Notes: generated by a model from the sequence alone, not told the origin. Counted from the stretch's first letter, positions 33,556 to 42,343 are shown. The stretch: 64,000 nt of DNA from Labilithrix sp. (GCA_019637155.1 JAHBWE010000009.1:124001-188000), one strand, 5' to 3'. Made by a program: numbers and translations.

Positions 33556-34950
33556 TCAGTCACACGCGGGGCGCGGGCTCTCGCACGCGGCGACCTTCGA
33601 GCGCGGCTTCGTCTGCCGGCAACCGGCGAGGTCGTTGAACTCGTTGGTTGGGAGGAAGTCGACGAACTCTCCGTCGAAGCCCTGCGTGATGCCGTGCCCG
33701 CCCGACTGCGCGAACGTCGAGTTCGTGATGAACGCGGTCGCCGGCGGCGACGTGAAGATGACGGCGCCCTCGTGCCGCTCGATGCTGCTGCACGTGTTGA
33801 GGATGCAGCCGCAGTCGCCGCCCGCGTGCTCGACGCGGACGTGATCGAGCGCGTTCGCGGCGTCGGGGATGCCGTTGAAGCGGATCCCCTGCCAGTCGCC
33901 CGGCGCCGGGGCGTCGGCGGCGGAGCGGAAGACGATCGGGCGGTCCGCGGCGCCGAGCGCGCGCAGCGCCGCGGTCGACGGCTTCGTCACCGCGAAGTGC
34001 TGCACCTTGAGCGAGCCGTCCTTCTCGAACTTCATCGTGACGCCCGGCTCGATCGTGAGCGTGACGAGCTTGTCGTCGGTGCGACCGCCGATGATGAAGC
34101 TCGTCCCGCGCGAGCGACCGACGCGGTACGGGACGCCGCGATCGTGCAGCGTCGCGTCGGCGAGGAGGCCGGTGCCGCCCGTCTGGCCGCCCTTCGGCTC
34201 GAGGAGGATCTCGTCGCGGCGGTTGCCGGTGTAGCTGCCGGTCGGGAGCGCGTCGATCGTCGCGTCCTCGATCTCGATCGGGTACGGATGCTCCTCGCTC
34301 CCGGACTCGCGGATCGTGAGGTCGCGCGAGCCGGCGATGAAGGTCGAGCCGCGCTGGAGCCACGCGCCGGCGCCGAGCGACCTCACGATCGTCACGTGAT
34401 CGACGAAGACGAGCGGGTCCCAGCCGTCGACGCCGTCGCCGGTCGCGACGAGCGAGGCCTCTTGCTCGAAGTCACCGCCGCCGCCACCCTCGATCGTCAC
34501 GTGCGCGAGGCGCATCGTGCCGGGCGCGCGCACGACGAGGCTCGACCAGCGCTCGCCGTCCTTCGCCGTGAAGCGGATCGGGCGGTCCGCGGCGCCCTCC
34601 GCGATCAGCGTGCCGCTGTTCGGCGTGAGCGGCTGCGCGACCTGGATGTGCGCCTTCTTCGCGAGCTGCACCTCCGCGCACGGCTCGATCGTGAGCGTCG
34701 CGCCGTCGCGCACGTTCACGTCGTACTCGACGATGTGGGGGCTCTCGTCCGCGCGCCAGAGCTCGTTCGGGCCGACGTCGCCCTTGTGGAAGGTCGGGCC
34801 GGACGTCGGCGCGGTGCACGCGATCGCCGGCGGCGACGTGACGGGGACGGCGCCGAGGCCCGGCGGCGCGCCGGCGGAGCGGTCGTCCTCGCAGGCGACG
34901 ACGGCGAGGAGACCAAGGAGCGGGAGGGAACGAAGGGCGCGATTCATCAT
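33556..34950 (-). CDS. Secreted lipoprotein with beta-helix-like repeats
   Basis: 464 residues from ATG 34950 (a second ATG follows at once). Signal ends at the lipobox VVAC. The mature protein has two similar halves, each with an entry phrase (ATLTIEPCAEVQLAKK and VTLTIEPGVTMKFEKDG) and a following GAADRPI(R/V)F motif, typical of secreted Cys-poor beta-helix proteins of Myxococcota. It converges with the PAP2 gene with a 5-bp gap. Function unknown. Confidence 0.72.
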   Translation of the reverse strand: MMNRALRSLPLLGLLAVVACEDDRSAGAPPGLGAVPVTSPPAIACTAPTSGPTFHKGDVGPNELWRADESPHIVEYDVNVRDGATLTIEPCAEVQLAKKAHIQVAQPLTPNSGTLIAEGAADRPIRFTAKDGERWSSLVVRAPGTMRLAHVTIEGGGGGDFEQEASLVATGDGVDGWDPLVFVDHVTIVRSLGAGAWLQRGSTFIAGSRDLTIRESGSEEHPYPIEIEDATIDALPTGSYTGNRRDEILLEPKGGQTGGTGLLADATLHDRGVPYRVGRSRGTSFIIGGRTDDKLVTLTIEPGVTMKFEKDGSLKVQHFAVTKPSTAALRALGAADRPIVFRSAADAPAPGDWQGIRFNGIPDAANALDHVRVEHAGGDCGCILNTCSSIERHEGAVIFTSPPATAFITNSTFAQSGGHGITQGFDGEFVDFLPTNEFNDLAGCRQTKPRSKVAACESPRPACD

Positions 34951-34966
34951 GCGCCACAACGTGACA

Positions 34967-34984
34967 TCGCGAGCGATCTCGCGA
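34967..34984. promoter_or_regulatory. Small hairpin/palindrome upstream of the lipoprotein gene
   Basis: TCGCGAG and CTCGCGA pair perfectly around CGAT, 17 bp upstream of the ATG at 34950. In the 92-bp gap between two minus-strand genes, so it could be an operator or a leader hairpin. GC-rich, so chance is possible. Confidence 0.3.
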
Positions 34985-35042
34985 CGCTAAGAGTCCCCTA
35001 CCCCGCCCCTATATCGCCGCTATCGAAACCTTAACCGGCCGC

Positions 35043-35576
35043 TCACTCGAGCGCGGTGAGCTGACAGAGCTTCTTGCCGTCGCAGCCGGGGAGGCACTTC
35101 GCCGAGTCCGCGAGCGCGCTGCAGTCCGCGTCCTCCTTGCACCGGAGGCTGCACGTGCGATCGGTCCCACACTCGTCCTTCGGGCCAGTGCCGGCGAGGC
35201 ACTTGAGGCCCTCCTCGCACTCGGAGCTCGCTTCGCAGATCGATCCGAGGGGGAGCTCCGTCGTCTTCCGCTCGGCGAGGGCGCAGATCTGCTCGCCGTC
35301 GCAGCCTTCGAAGCACTTGCCGCGCGGATCGAGGGCGCTGCACGCGTCGTCGTCCGCGCACGCGACGGTGCACGCCATCCGGTCGGAGCACACGCCGCTC
35401 AGCTGGAGCGGCTTGCACGTGAGGCCGGCCGCGCACTGTGTGTCGCCGGTGCAGACGGCGCCGAACGGGAGATCGCTCGTCGCGGGCTCGGTCGGCGCGG
35501 GAAGGGTGACGATCTCGGTCGTCGTGCACGCGACGAGGGCGATCGCGATCGCAAGCGAGGAGAAGAGGGGCTTCAT
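35043..35576 (-). CDS. Cys-rich secreted lipoprotein with internal duplication
   Basis: 177 residues. Lipobox ALVAC. The mature part consists of two homologous blocks, each opening with LPFGAVC or LPLGSIC, then a CxxGLxC pattern, and ending in CDGEQIC or CDGKKLC. Up to 18 Cys suggest stable disulfide knots, as in myxobacterial Dickkopf-like secreted domains. No enzymatic residues. Its start codon overlaps an unused ATG on the opposite strand. Confidence 0.75.
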   Translation of the reverse strand: MKPLFSSLAIAIALVACTTTEIVTLPAPTEPATSDLPFGAVCTGDTQCAAGLTCKPLQLSGVCSDRMACTVACADDDACSALDPRGKCFEGCDGEQICALAERKTTELPLGSICEASSECEEGLKCLAGTGPKDECGTDRTCSLRCKEDADCSALADSAKCLPGCDGKKLCQLTALE

Positions 35577-35624
35577 GGCCGCACCGCGTACCAGCGAGGC
35601 GGTGGCGCTGCACCAGGACGAGAG

Positions 35625-35654
35625 CGGATTTCAGGGCCGCCGGTCTGAAATCCG
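35625..35654. promoter_or_regulatory. Perfect 10-bp inverted repeat upstream of the DNA polymerase homologue
   Basis: CGGATTTCAG (35625-35634) and CTGAAATCCG (35645-35654) are separated by 10 nt and end 19 bp before the ATG at 35674. As DNA it is a plausible dimeric operator; as RNA it would fold next to the ribosome-binding region. Being less GC-rich than the surroundings, it is unlikely to be chance. Confidence 0.55.
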
Positions 35655-35673
35655 TGTGCAAGACTGGGCGGCG

Positions 35674-38247
35674 ATGCCCGGGCGCCTGCTCGTCGCCGCC
35701 GCGACCAACCTCCTCGCGCGCGGGTTCCTCGTCGTCCCGACCGATCGCAAGTCGCGGGACGGCGCGCCGGTCAACGCGCTCTTCGCCGTCGCGCGCGCGA
35801 TCCGTCGCGTGCTCGCGTTCCGCGTGCCCACGCACGCCGTCGCCGTCATCGACGCGCAGCCGCGCGACGCGGCGTGGCCGCCGATCCTGAAGGCGCAGCT
35901 CGAGCACCTCCCCGAGCTGTTGCGGACGCTCGGTCTTCACGTCGTGGTCGCGCCGGAAGAGGAGGACGTCGTCGCGAGCTACGCGTCGGCGGCGCTCGAG
36001 ACGGGCGACGACGTCTTCATCGCCGCGGTCGACAAGCGGTACGCGCAGCTCGTGGGCGATCGCCTCTGGTGGTACGACGCGGCGAAGGACGTCCGCTACA
36101 CGCCGGAGATCGTGAGGAAGCGCTTCGGCGTCGGACCCGCGAACGTCGGTGAGTGGCTCGCGCTCGTCGGCGACGACAGCGGCAACGAGGTGCTCCCCGG
36201 CGTGAAGGGCATCGGCGCGAAGGGGGCGACGACGCTGATCGAGGAGCAGGGCTCGGTCGCGACGGCGCTCGCGGCGCTGCCGAAGCTCGAAGGCCGCCTC
36301 GCGAAGGCGCTGCGCGCGGCGGAGGAGCAGGTCCCGATCGAGCTCGCGCGAGCGCGGCTCGAGCGCGTGCCGCTCCCGGCGCCGCTCGCGTCGTTGGTGT
36401 ACGCGCCGCCGGACGCACGCAGCGCGAACGCGCTCTACGAGCGGCTCGCGTTCGTGGAGCTCCTCGTCGACGAAGGCGCGACGCTGCAGATCGAGGTCTG
36501 CGAGGCGAAGGGCGAGGCGCGCGCGGCGATCGAGCGCATGCGCGGCGACGACGCGACCGCGATCGCGGCGCTGCTCGAGGATCCCGCGCCGGTGCGGACG
36601 CCGCTCGCGGGGATCGGGCTCGCGAACGGGCGCGGGGTGGGGGCGTACGTGCCGGTCGGGAGCGCGGCGTGGCCGGAGCTCGCGGCGTGGCTCGCGGACG
36701 CGGGCGCGGAGAAGGTCGGACACAACCTCGTCGAGGCAGCCGTCGAGCTGCGACGCGCGGGGGTCGTGCTCGCGGGCGTGGTCGGCGACTCCGCCTGCGC
36801 CTCGCACCTCACCGAGCCGAGCAACTGGGCGCCGCACGATCTCACCGTCGTCGCGAAGCACGTGCTCGGCCGCGCGCTCCCGGAGGACGACGCGGTGCGC
36901 GGCGCCGGCAAGCAGCGCAAAGCATGGAGCGCGCTGTCGCTCGGGCGCGTCGCGGAGCACGCGGGCCGCCTCGCCGACGCGTCGGCCGCGATCTGGCAGA
37001 AGCTCGGGCCCTCCCTCGCGCCGCCGCTCCTCGCGGACTACCTCGAGATGGAGGACATCTGCGTGCGGATGGAGCTGACCGGCATCGCCGTCGATCCCGC
37101 CGAGCTCGATCGCGCGGAGGCGGCGTTCGCGGAGATCGAGGCGACGTTGAAGGCGGAGATCGACGCGCTCGCGGGGCGCTCGTTCAACGTGGGCTCCGGG
37201 AAACAGCTCGGCGCGGTGCTCTTCGAGGAGCTGAAGCTGCCGATCGTGAGCCACACGAAGACGGGATGGAGCACGTCGATCGAGGCGCTCGAGCGCATCG
37301 AGCACGCGCATCCGATCGTGCCGCTCGTGCTCCGGTGGCGCGCGCTGCGGCGCCTGCGCGACAACTGGGTCCACGCGCTCCGCCGCTGCATCGACGCCGA
37401 CGGCCGCGTGCACTCGCGCTTCCATCCCGCGCGCTCGTTCTCGGGTCAGCTCGTGAACTCGAACCCCGACCTCGGCCGCGTGCCCGGCCGTACGCCCGAG
37501 ATGGCGCGCATCCGCCGCGCGTTCGTCGCCGCGCCGGATCACCTTCTCATGTCGGTCGACTTCAACCAGCTCGGCCTCCACGTCCTCGCACACCTCACGA
37601 AGGATCCCGCGCTCGTCGAGCCGCTGCGCCGCCGCGCCGACATGCACGTCCTCACCGCCGCGGCGATCCTCGAGGTCGCGCCCGAAGACGTGACGACGGA
37701 GCAGCGCCAGCTCGGCAAGGTCGTGAACTTCGCGACGTTCGCGGGCCAAGGAGCGAGCGCGCTCGCGCTCCAGCTCGGCATCACCGCGGCGGAGGCGAAG
37801 GAGTACATCGCGCGCTTCGATCGCCACTACGCGAAGGTGCGCGCCTTCCAGGACGAGCAGCTCCGCCGCGCACGCGAGGAGGGCGGCATCACGACGATCG
37901 CGGGGCGCCGCTGGCCGATCGGCGGGCTCGAGTCGCTCGACAACCAGGTGCGCTCCTACTCCGAGCGCCTCGCGCGCCGCGCGACGCACGAGGCCTCGGT
38001 GCAGGACGTGTCGCGCCGCGCGCTCCGCGACGCCGACCGCGCGCTCCGCCGCGAGGGGCTCGCGACGAAGCCGGTGCTGCAAGTCCTCGACGAGGTGCTC
38101 TTCGAGGTGCCCGCGGCCGAGCTCGAGGTCGCGGCGCGCGTGTGCGCCGAGGCGATGCGGAGCGCGTACGCGCTCACGGTCCCGCTCGTCGTCGGCGTCG
38201 AGGCGGGCCCCAACTGGGCCGACCTCGAGCCCGTGCCCTCGCGCTGA
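35674..38247 (+). CDS. Divergent family-A DNA polymerase homologue (PolA paralogue with altered active sites)
   Basis: 857 residues from ATG 35674 (GTG 35656 possible; ATG 35575 would engulf the inverted repeat). Domain order is that of DNA polymerase I: 5'-nuclease-like (about 1-240), 3'-exonuclease-like (250-430), polymerase (440-857). Polymerase motif A reads DFNQLGLH (D629 kept, the Glu710 equivalent is Gly634). Motif B reads RQLGKVVNFATFAG (R678, K682, F686 kept, Tyr766 equivalent is Ala690). Motif C reads VLDEV (His replaced by Leu805; D806, E807 kept). In the nuclease, GDKD-type and GDSSDN-type acidic residues are partly lost (AVDKR, GDDSGN). Probably a specialised or structural paralogue; the real polA would lie elsewhere. 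Confidence 0.85.
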   Translation: MPGRLLVAAATNLLARGFLVVPTDRKSRDGAPVNALFAVARAIRRVLAFRVPTHAVAVIDAQPRDAAWPPILKAQLEHLPELLRTLGLHVVVAPEEEDVVASYASAALETGDDVFIAAVDKRYAQLVGDRLWWYDAAKDVRYTPEIVRKRFGVGPANVGEWLALVGDDSGNEVLPGVKGIGAKGATTLIEEQGSVATALAALPKLEGRLAKALRAAEEQVPIELARARLERVPLPAPLASLVYAPPDARSANALYERLAFVELLVDEGATLQIEVCEAKGEARAAIERMRGDDATAIAALLEDPAPVRTPLAGIGLANGRGVGAYVPVGSAAWPELAAWLADAGAEKVGHNLVEAAVELRRAGVVLAGVVGDSACASHLTEPSNWAPHDLTVVAKHVLGRALPEDDAVRGAGKQRKAWSALSLGRVAEHAGRLADASAAIWQKLGPSLAPPLLADYLEMEDICVRMELTGIAVDPAELDRAEAAFAEIEATLKAEIDALAGRSFNVGSGKQLGAVLFEELKLPIVSHTKTGWSTSIEALERIEHAHPIVPLVLRWRALRRLRDNWVHALRRCIDADGRVHSRFHPARSFSGQLVNSNPDLGRVPGRTPEMARIRRAFVAAPDHLLMSVDFNQLGLHVLAHLTKDPALVEPLRRRADMHVLTAAAILEVAPEDVTTEQRQLGKVVNFATFAGQGASALALQLGITAAEAKEYIARFDRHYAKVRAFQDEQLRRAREEGGITTIAGRRWPIGGLESLDNQVRSYSERLARRATHEASVQDVSRRALRDADRALRREGLATKPVLQVLDEVLFEVPAAELEVAARVCAEAMRSAYALTVPLVVGVEAGPNWADLEPVPSR

Positions 38248-38296
38248 TCGCGCCTCGACCCGCGCGCGCGTTGGCCGTACAAACGAGGTCGGTCCC

Positions 38297-38764
38297 GTGA
38301 GCTCCTCCGACTACCACCTCGCTCAGGCCAACGTCGCGTACGCGCTGGCGCCGGCCGACTCGCCGCAGATGGCGGACTACATCGCGCGCCTCGACGAGAT
38401 GAACCAGCTCGCCGATCGGAGCCCCGGCTTCGTCTGGCGCTACCTCACCGACACGCGCGACCCGCAGCAACGCGAGCTGTCCGATCCGAACGTGCTGTTC
38501 AACATGTCGGTCTGGGAGTCGATCGAGGCGCTCCACCACTACACGTATCGAACCGCGCACGCCGAGGTCTACGCCGGCCGCCGCCGCTGGTTCGTGAACA
38601 AGCCCGCCGTCGTCGGCGGCCACGCGCTCGCGATGTGGTGGATCCGCCGCGGCGAGCTCCCCACCGTCGCGAGCGCGAAGGAGCGCCTCGAGCTCATCAC
38701 GTCGATCGGCCCGAGCGAGCGCGCCTTCACCTTCAAGCAACGCTTCCTGCCACCGAGCGCGTAG
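38297..38764 (+). CDS. DUF3291-family protein
   Basis: 155 residues from GTG 38297. Matches the small DUF3291 ferredoxin-like (heme-degrading monooxygenase-like) fold: it opens HLAQANVAYALAPADSPQM, has the core FVWRYLTD and the phrase NMSVWESIEALHHYTYRTAH. The C-terminal WWIRRGELPTVASAKERLE is also family-typical. Function of the family is not established. Its last 32 bp overlap the end of the convergent unknown gene. Confidence 0.82.
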   Translation: MSSSDYHLAQANVAYALAPADSPQMADYIARLDEMNQLADRSPGFVWRYLTDTRDPQQRELSDPNVLFNMSVWESIEALHHYTYRTAHAEVYAGRRRWFVNKPAVVGGHALAMWWIRRGELPTVASAKERLELITSIGPSERAFTFKQRFLPPSA

Positions 38765-39464
38765 CGGCGGCGGCGCGCGCGATCCGCTCGGTCAGCTCGG
38801 GCAAGAATCCCGGGGCGGTCCAGTCGTCGCCGGCGAACTCCAGCCCGACCTCGGCCATGAGCTCGCCGACCCGGTGCTCGCCCTCGAAGATCCGGACCAG
38901 GTAGTGGCAGACCTCGTGATGCTGATCGTAGCTGTCGAAGGTCGCGGTCCACGAGCGCCCGCCGTCGAGCGGCCGAGGGGTCTCGAACGCGGGCCAGGCG
39001 AACGGCTTCGGTGCGTGCTCTTCGATGATGCCTTCGAGCGGAACGACCCATGAGTCGTCTACCCAGCCATGGCTGCGACGGGCTCGGATCCACGCGCGGA
39101 GCTCGTCGGGGCTCGCGAGCCCAGCCCGGAGGACCCGCGCGCCCGCGACGACGATGAGGTGACCGAGCTCCGGGTGGAGCCAACCGCTCAAGAGGTCCAT
39201 CGCGCGCCGCCATCTACCTTTGGCCGCGGCGTCGATCTCGACGATGTGATCGGCGATGAAGCGCCGCAGGTCGGGATCGTCGAAGGCGCCCGGAGAGCGC
39301 TCGAGCTCGTCCGCCACCACGTCGACGCGCTCGCGCTTCCTCGCGAGCGCGTCGTCGTCGAGCCAGCTCTTGGCGAAGTCGCTGCTCATGTCCCAGCCCA
39401 TCCGCGCGCGGAGCTGGCGTTCGCACTCGACCAGGTCCGTGGGACCGAGATCCGCGTGCGACAA
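38733..39464 (-). CDS. Unknown protein, probably 5'-truncated by a frameshift
   Basis: 243 residues from TTG 39464, ending inside the 3' end of the DUF3291 gene. The same frame continues upstream with sensible sequence (LGYPIPEHHKSPTLWDVLAR) to a TGA near 39604 without any start codon, while an ATG-ATG pair at that point is in another frame. A one-base slip within the first codons would restore a protein of about 290 residues. Trp/Asp-rich, soluble, no domain recognised. Confidence 0.5.
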   Translation of the reverse strand: MSHADLGPTDLVECERQLRARMGWDMSSDFAKSWLDDDALARKRERVDVVADELERSPGAFDDPDLRRFIADHIVEIDAAAKGRWRRAMDLLSGWLHPELGHLIVVAGARVLRAGLASPDELRAWIRARRSHGWVDDSWVVPLEGIIEEHAPKPFAWPAFETPRPLDGGRSWTATFDSYDQHHEVCHYLVRIFEGEHRVGELMAEVGLEFAGDDWTAPGFLPELTERIARAAAATRSVAGSVA

Positions 39465-39725
39465 CGACGAGAGCGGGAGGACCAGCGCGCGGCGGACGAG
39501 GGCGTCGACGCGCGCGTCGACACGCCGCGCGAGGACGTCCCAGAGCGTCGGTGACTTGTGGTGCTCGGGGATCGGGTAGCCGAGGGCGAGGTCCGACCGG
39601 CATCATGTGGGGCAGCTCGGCGAACGGCGGGCTCCGATTCCGCCTCCCGCTTGACCGTCCTTACGACGCCGGGATGCTCCGGGAGCGCACGCTCGACCTT
39701 CTTCATCGCAACCGCGTCAATCCAC

Positions 39726-39932
39726 GTGATCGACGGCATGCTCGTCGGCGATCTCGCGGATCGCGACAAGACGAGCGCGGTCCACGCGAAGGTCCGCGCG
39801 GCGAGGATCCGGGCGCGGCTCGACGACAGCGCCGTCACCGCCTGCGACTACGGGGCGATGAAGCAGGCGATCCTCACTGTCCTGAGCAAGAACAAGGAGG
39901 CGCTCCGAGCGGTGGTCGCCGCGTTCTCTTGA
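39726..39932 (+). CDS. Small unknown protein or gene fragment
   Basis: 68 codons from GTG 39726 with natural-looking sequence (HAKVRAARIRARLDDSAV, AILTVLSKNKEALRAVVAAF). The same open frame extends upstream to 39558, but that part is Arg/Ser-rich and unlike coding sequence. It may be the 3' end of a lost gene. No family recognised; lies in the ragged stretch before tRNA-Ser. Confidence 0.3.
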   Translation: MIDGMLVGDLADRDKTSAVHAKVRAARIRARLDDSAVTACDYGAMKQAILTVLSKNKEALRAVVAAFS

Positions 39933-39942
39933 GCGAGAGCCC

Positions 39943-40785
39943 CTACCGCTTCCGGTCGAAGACCTCGTTCAGCGTCTCGGCCGTGAGCAGTGCTTCACCC
40001 CAACGGTCGAGCTGGGCGCTATCGGCCGCGTTGATTCGTGCGAGGACAGCCGAGGATACCTTGCCGAAGCGGTGTCGGAGCTGCCGAACCAGGAGCTCCC
40101 GGCGTCCCTCATTCTTGACTTGTTCGTACATCGCCGTGGCGCTCATGACGATCGCTTTCTCGTAGGGGTCCGACAGTCTCGACGCTCTCGCCGCAAGAGA
40201 GTGTAGCACGCCGACGGCCCCGGTCGCGGCGGTGCGCTCCCACGCCGCTTCGGGAAGCGTACCGAGCTCTTCCAGCGCGTCCCTGAGCACCTTCTTCGCG
40301 CCCATCAAGCGCAAGACGAGCGTGTCACGCACGCGCGGGAGCTCGCCCACGACCACGAGGTGCAGAGGCAGCACCGGCTCCTTCATTCGATAGAAACCCG
40401 CTGGCCACCCCTTGAGCGGCTCGGCGAGGAGCTCCTTCAAGACAGCCTTGGGGCGTTCGCTCGTGACCAGCCACATCGGAGGTACGTCGGCCGAGACACG
40501 GAGCGAGCGTCGACGCCGGCGCCGATACACGCCGAGCTGCTTCGCGAGGCAATCGAGCGCCTGCGCAACGTTCAGCGCGCCGTGGAACACCTCGAACGCA
40601 CACGACTCCGCGATCATCTTCCCGAAGAGCCCCGGCGGCAGCGACTTCGTCACGTCACGCTCGAACCACACGTCGATCCATTGCGGGTCGTTCGACACCT
40701 CGTGCTGGAGCTCGGCGCGGCCCGCGCATTCGAGCGCGCCGTCGAGGAGCTGCTTGGCCGTCTGGTCGTAGGGGATTCGAGTCAC
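39943..40785 (-). CDS. Rpn/DUF4351-type protein (PD-(D/E)XK nuclease-like family)
   Basis: 280 residues from GTG 40785; the frame is open further upstream but less convincing there. The N-terminus (PYDQTAKQLLDGALECAG, QHEVSNDPQWIDVWF) is typical of the Rpn/transposase_31-like nuclease superfamily, with the acidic QHEV and IDVWF strands. The C-terminal block (RQLRHRFGKVSSAVLARI, LDRWGEALLTAETLNEVF) matches DUF4351. Related proteins promote recA-independent recombination or act in phage defence. Fits an accessory region. Confidence 0.65.
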   Translation of the reverse strand: MTRIPYDQTAKQLLDGALECAGRAELQHEVSNDPQWIDVWFERDVTKSLPPGLFGKMIAESCAFEVFHGALNVAQALDCLAKQLGVYRRRRRRSLRVSADVPPMWLVTSERPKAVLKELLAEPLKGWPAGFYRMKEPVLPLHLVVVGELPRVRDTLVLRLMGAKKVLRDALEELGTLPEAAWERTAATGAVGVLHSLAARASRLSDPYEKAIVMSATAMYEQVKNEGRRELLVRQLRHRFGKVSSAVLARINAADSAQLDRWGEALLTAETLNEVFDRKR

Positions 40786-40910
40786 GCCGCCATCATCCAC
40801 GGCGGCCGTCGACGCAGCAACATCGTCAAGCTTCGAGCGCCCATCGGCGACTCGATCATCGACGGCGCCGGCCATCACGCCAACGCCGCTCACGAGAAAG
40901 GAAACGAGCC

Positions 40911-41423
40911 ATGAACCATCGCCCCATTTCGCAGATTGCACGCGTCCTCGCCAGCCGCGCGAGCTACAGCTTCGGCACCATCGAGAAGCTCATCGAGGAG
41001 CTCCGCGCCCTCGCGAGCGATCGAGACGCCGATCCTGATGAGCGCGAGGCAGCCGAGCGCCTGTTGCGCGCCGTCTCCCTCGATCCGCAGGAACGGACGA
41101 GCGTGAGAAATTCGGCGTACCGTGCGCTCGTGCGCGTCGATGATTGGCGACGACTCGACGTCGCGGATGGGTCTCGCCGACAATCGACGAAAACGTCCCT
41201 ATCAGGAAGGCTGCACGATACATTTCCCCGTCCTGACGGCGGAGGAAGCGCGAGCGCTCCGCTTGGCGCGGACGAAGAGGAGCGACGCGCGATGAGCCTC
41301 CTCGACAGGGTCACGTCGTGCTTCCGTGCTCCGGCTGACGATGTCGAGCAGAGGCCGTCGACTCCGCCGGCGCCCGCTTCCGCGGTCGAACGAGCCGGAG
41401 AAGCGTGGGAGATGCCTCCATGA
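40911..41423 (+). CDS. Small unknown protein
   Basis: 170 residues from ATG 40911, preceded by a purine-rich GAAAGGAAACGAG that would serve as ribosome-binding site. The first 85 residues are helical and natural-looking (IEKLIEELRALASDRDADPD). The rest is less regular and overlaps the end of a frameshifted gene on the other strand, so the true stop may be disturbed. No family recognised. Confidence 0.45.
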   Translation: MNHRPISQIARVLASRASYSFGTIEKLIEELRALASDRDADPDEREAAERLLRAVSLDPQERTSVRNSAYRALVRVDDWRRLDVADGSRRQSTKTSLSGRLHDTFPRPDGGGSASAPLGADEEERRAMSLLDRVTSCFRAPADDVEQRPSTPPAPASAVERAGEAWEMPP

Positions 41424-42092
41424 GGTCGCCAGCCGTACCGAGAAAGTGCTGATGCCCCGACCCACTGATCAACGCGAAGGGAGTGGCTTCCATCCGCTCG
41501 TTCGCACTCTCAACTCCGAAGCATGCACAGAAGTCGATCCAGCGACGAGAGGCAGCGGCTGTCGCCTCCAAAGCGTCGCGACAGTGGTCGACGAACTCCT
41601 CCGATTTCACGTTGAGGTCGAGGCCCATGCTAACGGTGACATCCGGAGCGGCTTTGGCTCGCGCAGTACGCCACTCGGTCCGGAGCCTCACCGCCTCCTG
41701 GGCAAGCGGAGCGTGCTCGGCATCGAGCGCTGGCTTGCGTTGGTCCCGCGGTAGTCGTCGCTTCTTGATCTCCTCCCTCTTCCTTCTCTCCTTCCGCCGA
41801 GCCTCCTCGAAGCGGTCTCGGGCAGCCTTCTCGGTCTCGACGGCGGCGGTGTTGGGAACGGGTCGGCCTGCGAGATCTGCCAGGAGATGGACGAAAGCCT
41901 CGTCACTCGCGACACCCTTCGCGACGAGTACGGGCTGCCGTGCCCGTGTCCAACTCAGTCGGGCATGCACCGCCAGGCGAAGGCGACCGGGCGCAATGCT
42001 GCGCGCGGAATGACGTCGAAGGACGCGCCGCAACCTTCGCAAGCAGATGCGTGAACGGGCTGACCGAGATCGACGACGCGGGGGCGGGACAC
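41311..42092 (-). pseudogene. Frameshifted zinc-ribbon/coiled-coil protein
   Basis: A frame from GTG 42092 gives a short zinc-ribbon-like start (ASACEGCGASFDVIPR then FAWRC) and stops at TGA near 41955. Another frame carries on from about 41960 with sensible sequence (VLVAKGVASDEAFVHLLADL), a charged coiled coil (RKERRKREEIKKRRLP), and a C-terminal part ending at 41311. One frameshift around 41960 would reunite them. No known family for the joined product. Signs of decay match the neighbouring broken genes. Confidence 0.45.
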
Positions 42093-42204
42093 CCACTGTC
42101 GATCGCACCCGAAGGAGCGGTGGTCAACACGCGTGAACCGCCGGTGAACCGTGAACCGGTCCCGTCGGCATCCCCCGGAAACAACGCTGCTTTTCAGCAG
42201 ACTC

Positions 42205-42294
42205 TGGCGGAGAGCAAGGGATTCGAACCCTTGGGAAGCTTGCACCTCCACCTGATTTCGAATCAGGCTCCTTCGGCCACTCGGACAGCTCTCC
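42205..42294 (-). tRNA. tRNA-Ser (anticodon CGA)
   Basis: On the minus strand the sequence starts GGAGAGCTGTCCGAGTGGCC and ends with the T-arm GGGTTCGAATCCC, acceptor GCTCTCC, discriminator G and an encoded CCA. The anticodon stem CCTGA/TCAGG holds the loop TTCGAAA, giving anticodon CGA (reads UCG). The long variable arm (GTGGAGGTGCAAGCTTCCC region) is as expected for a class II serine tRNA. The 42092-42204 gap beside its 3' end holds no gene. Confidence 0.95.
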
Positions 42295-42343
42295 ACCCGC
42301 GACGTTCATCGATCGACGGCGGGAAGTCAAGCCGGGCGGTGGG

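Noticed and set aside
35575..35673. An upstream ATG (35575) as start of the polymerase homologue
   Set aside because: It lies in the start codon of the divergent gene and would read through the 10-bp inverted repeat; ATG 35674 starts directly before the first conserved strand.
42205..42294. An attachment-site duplicate of the tRNA-Ser 3' end bounding the accessory stretch
   Set aside because: No second copy of GGGATTCGAACCC with its neighbours was seen between 38 and 42 kb, so integration at this tRNA is not shown.
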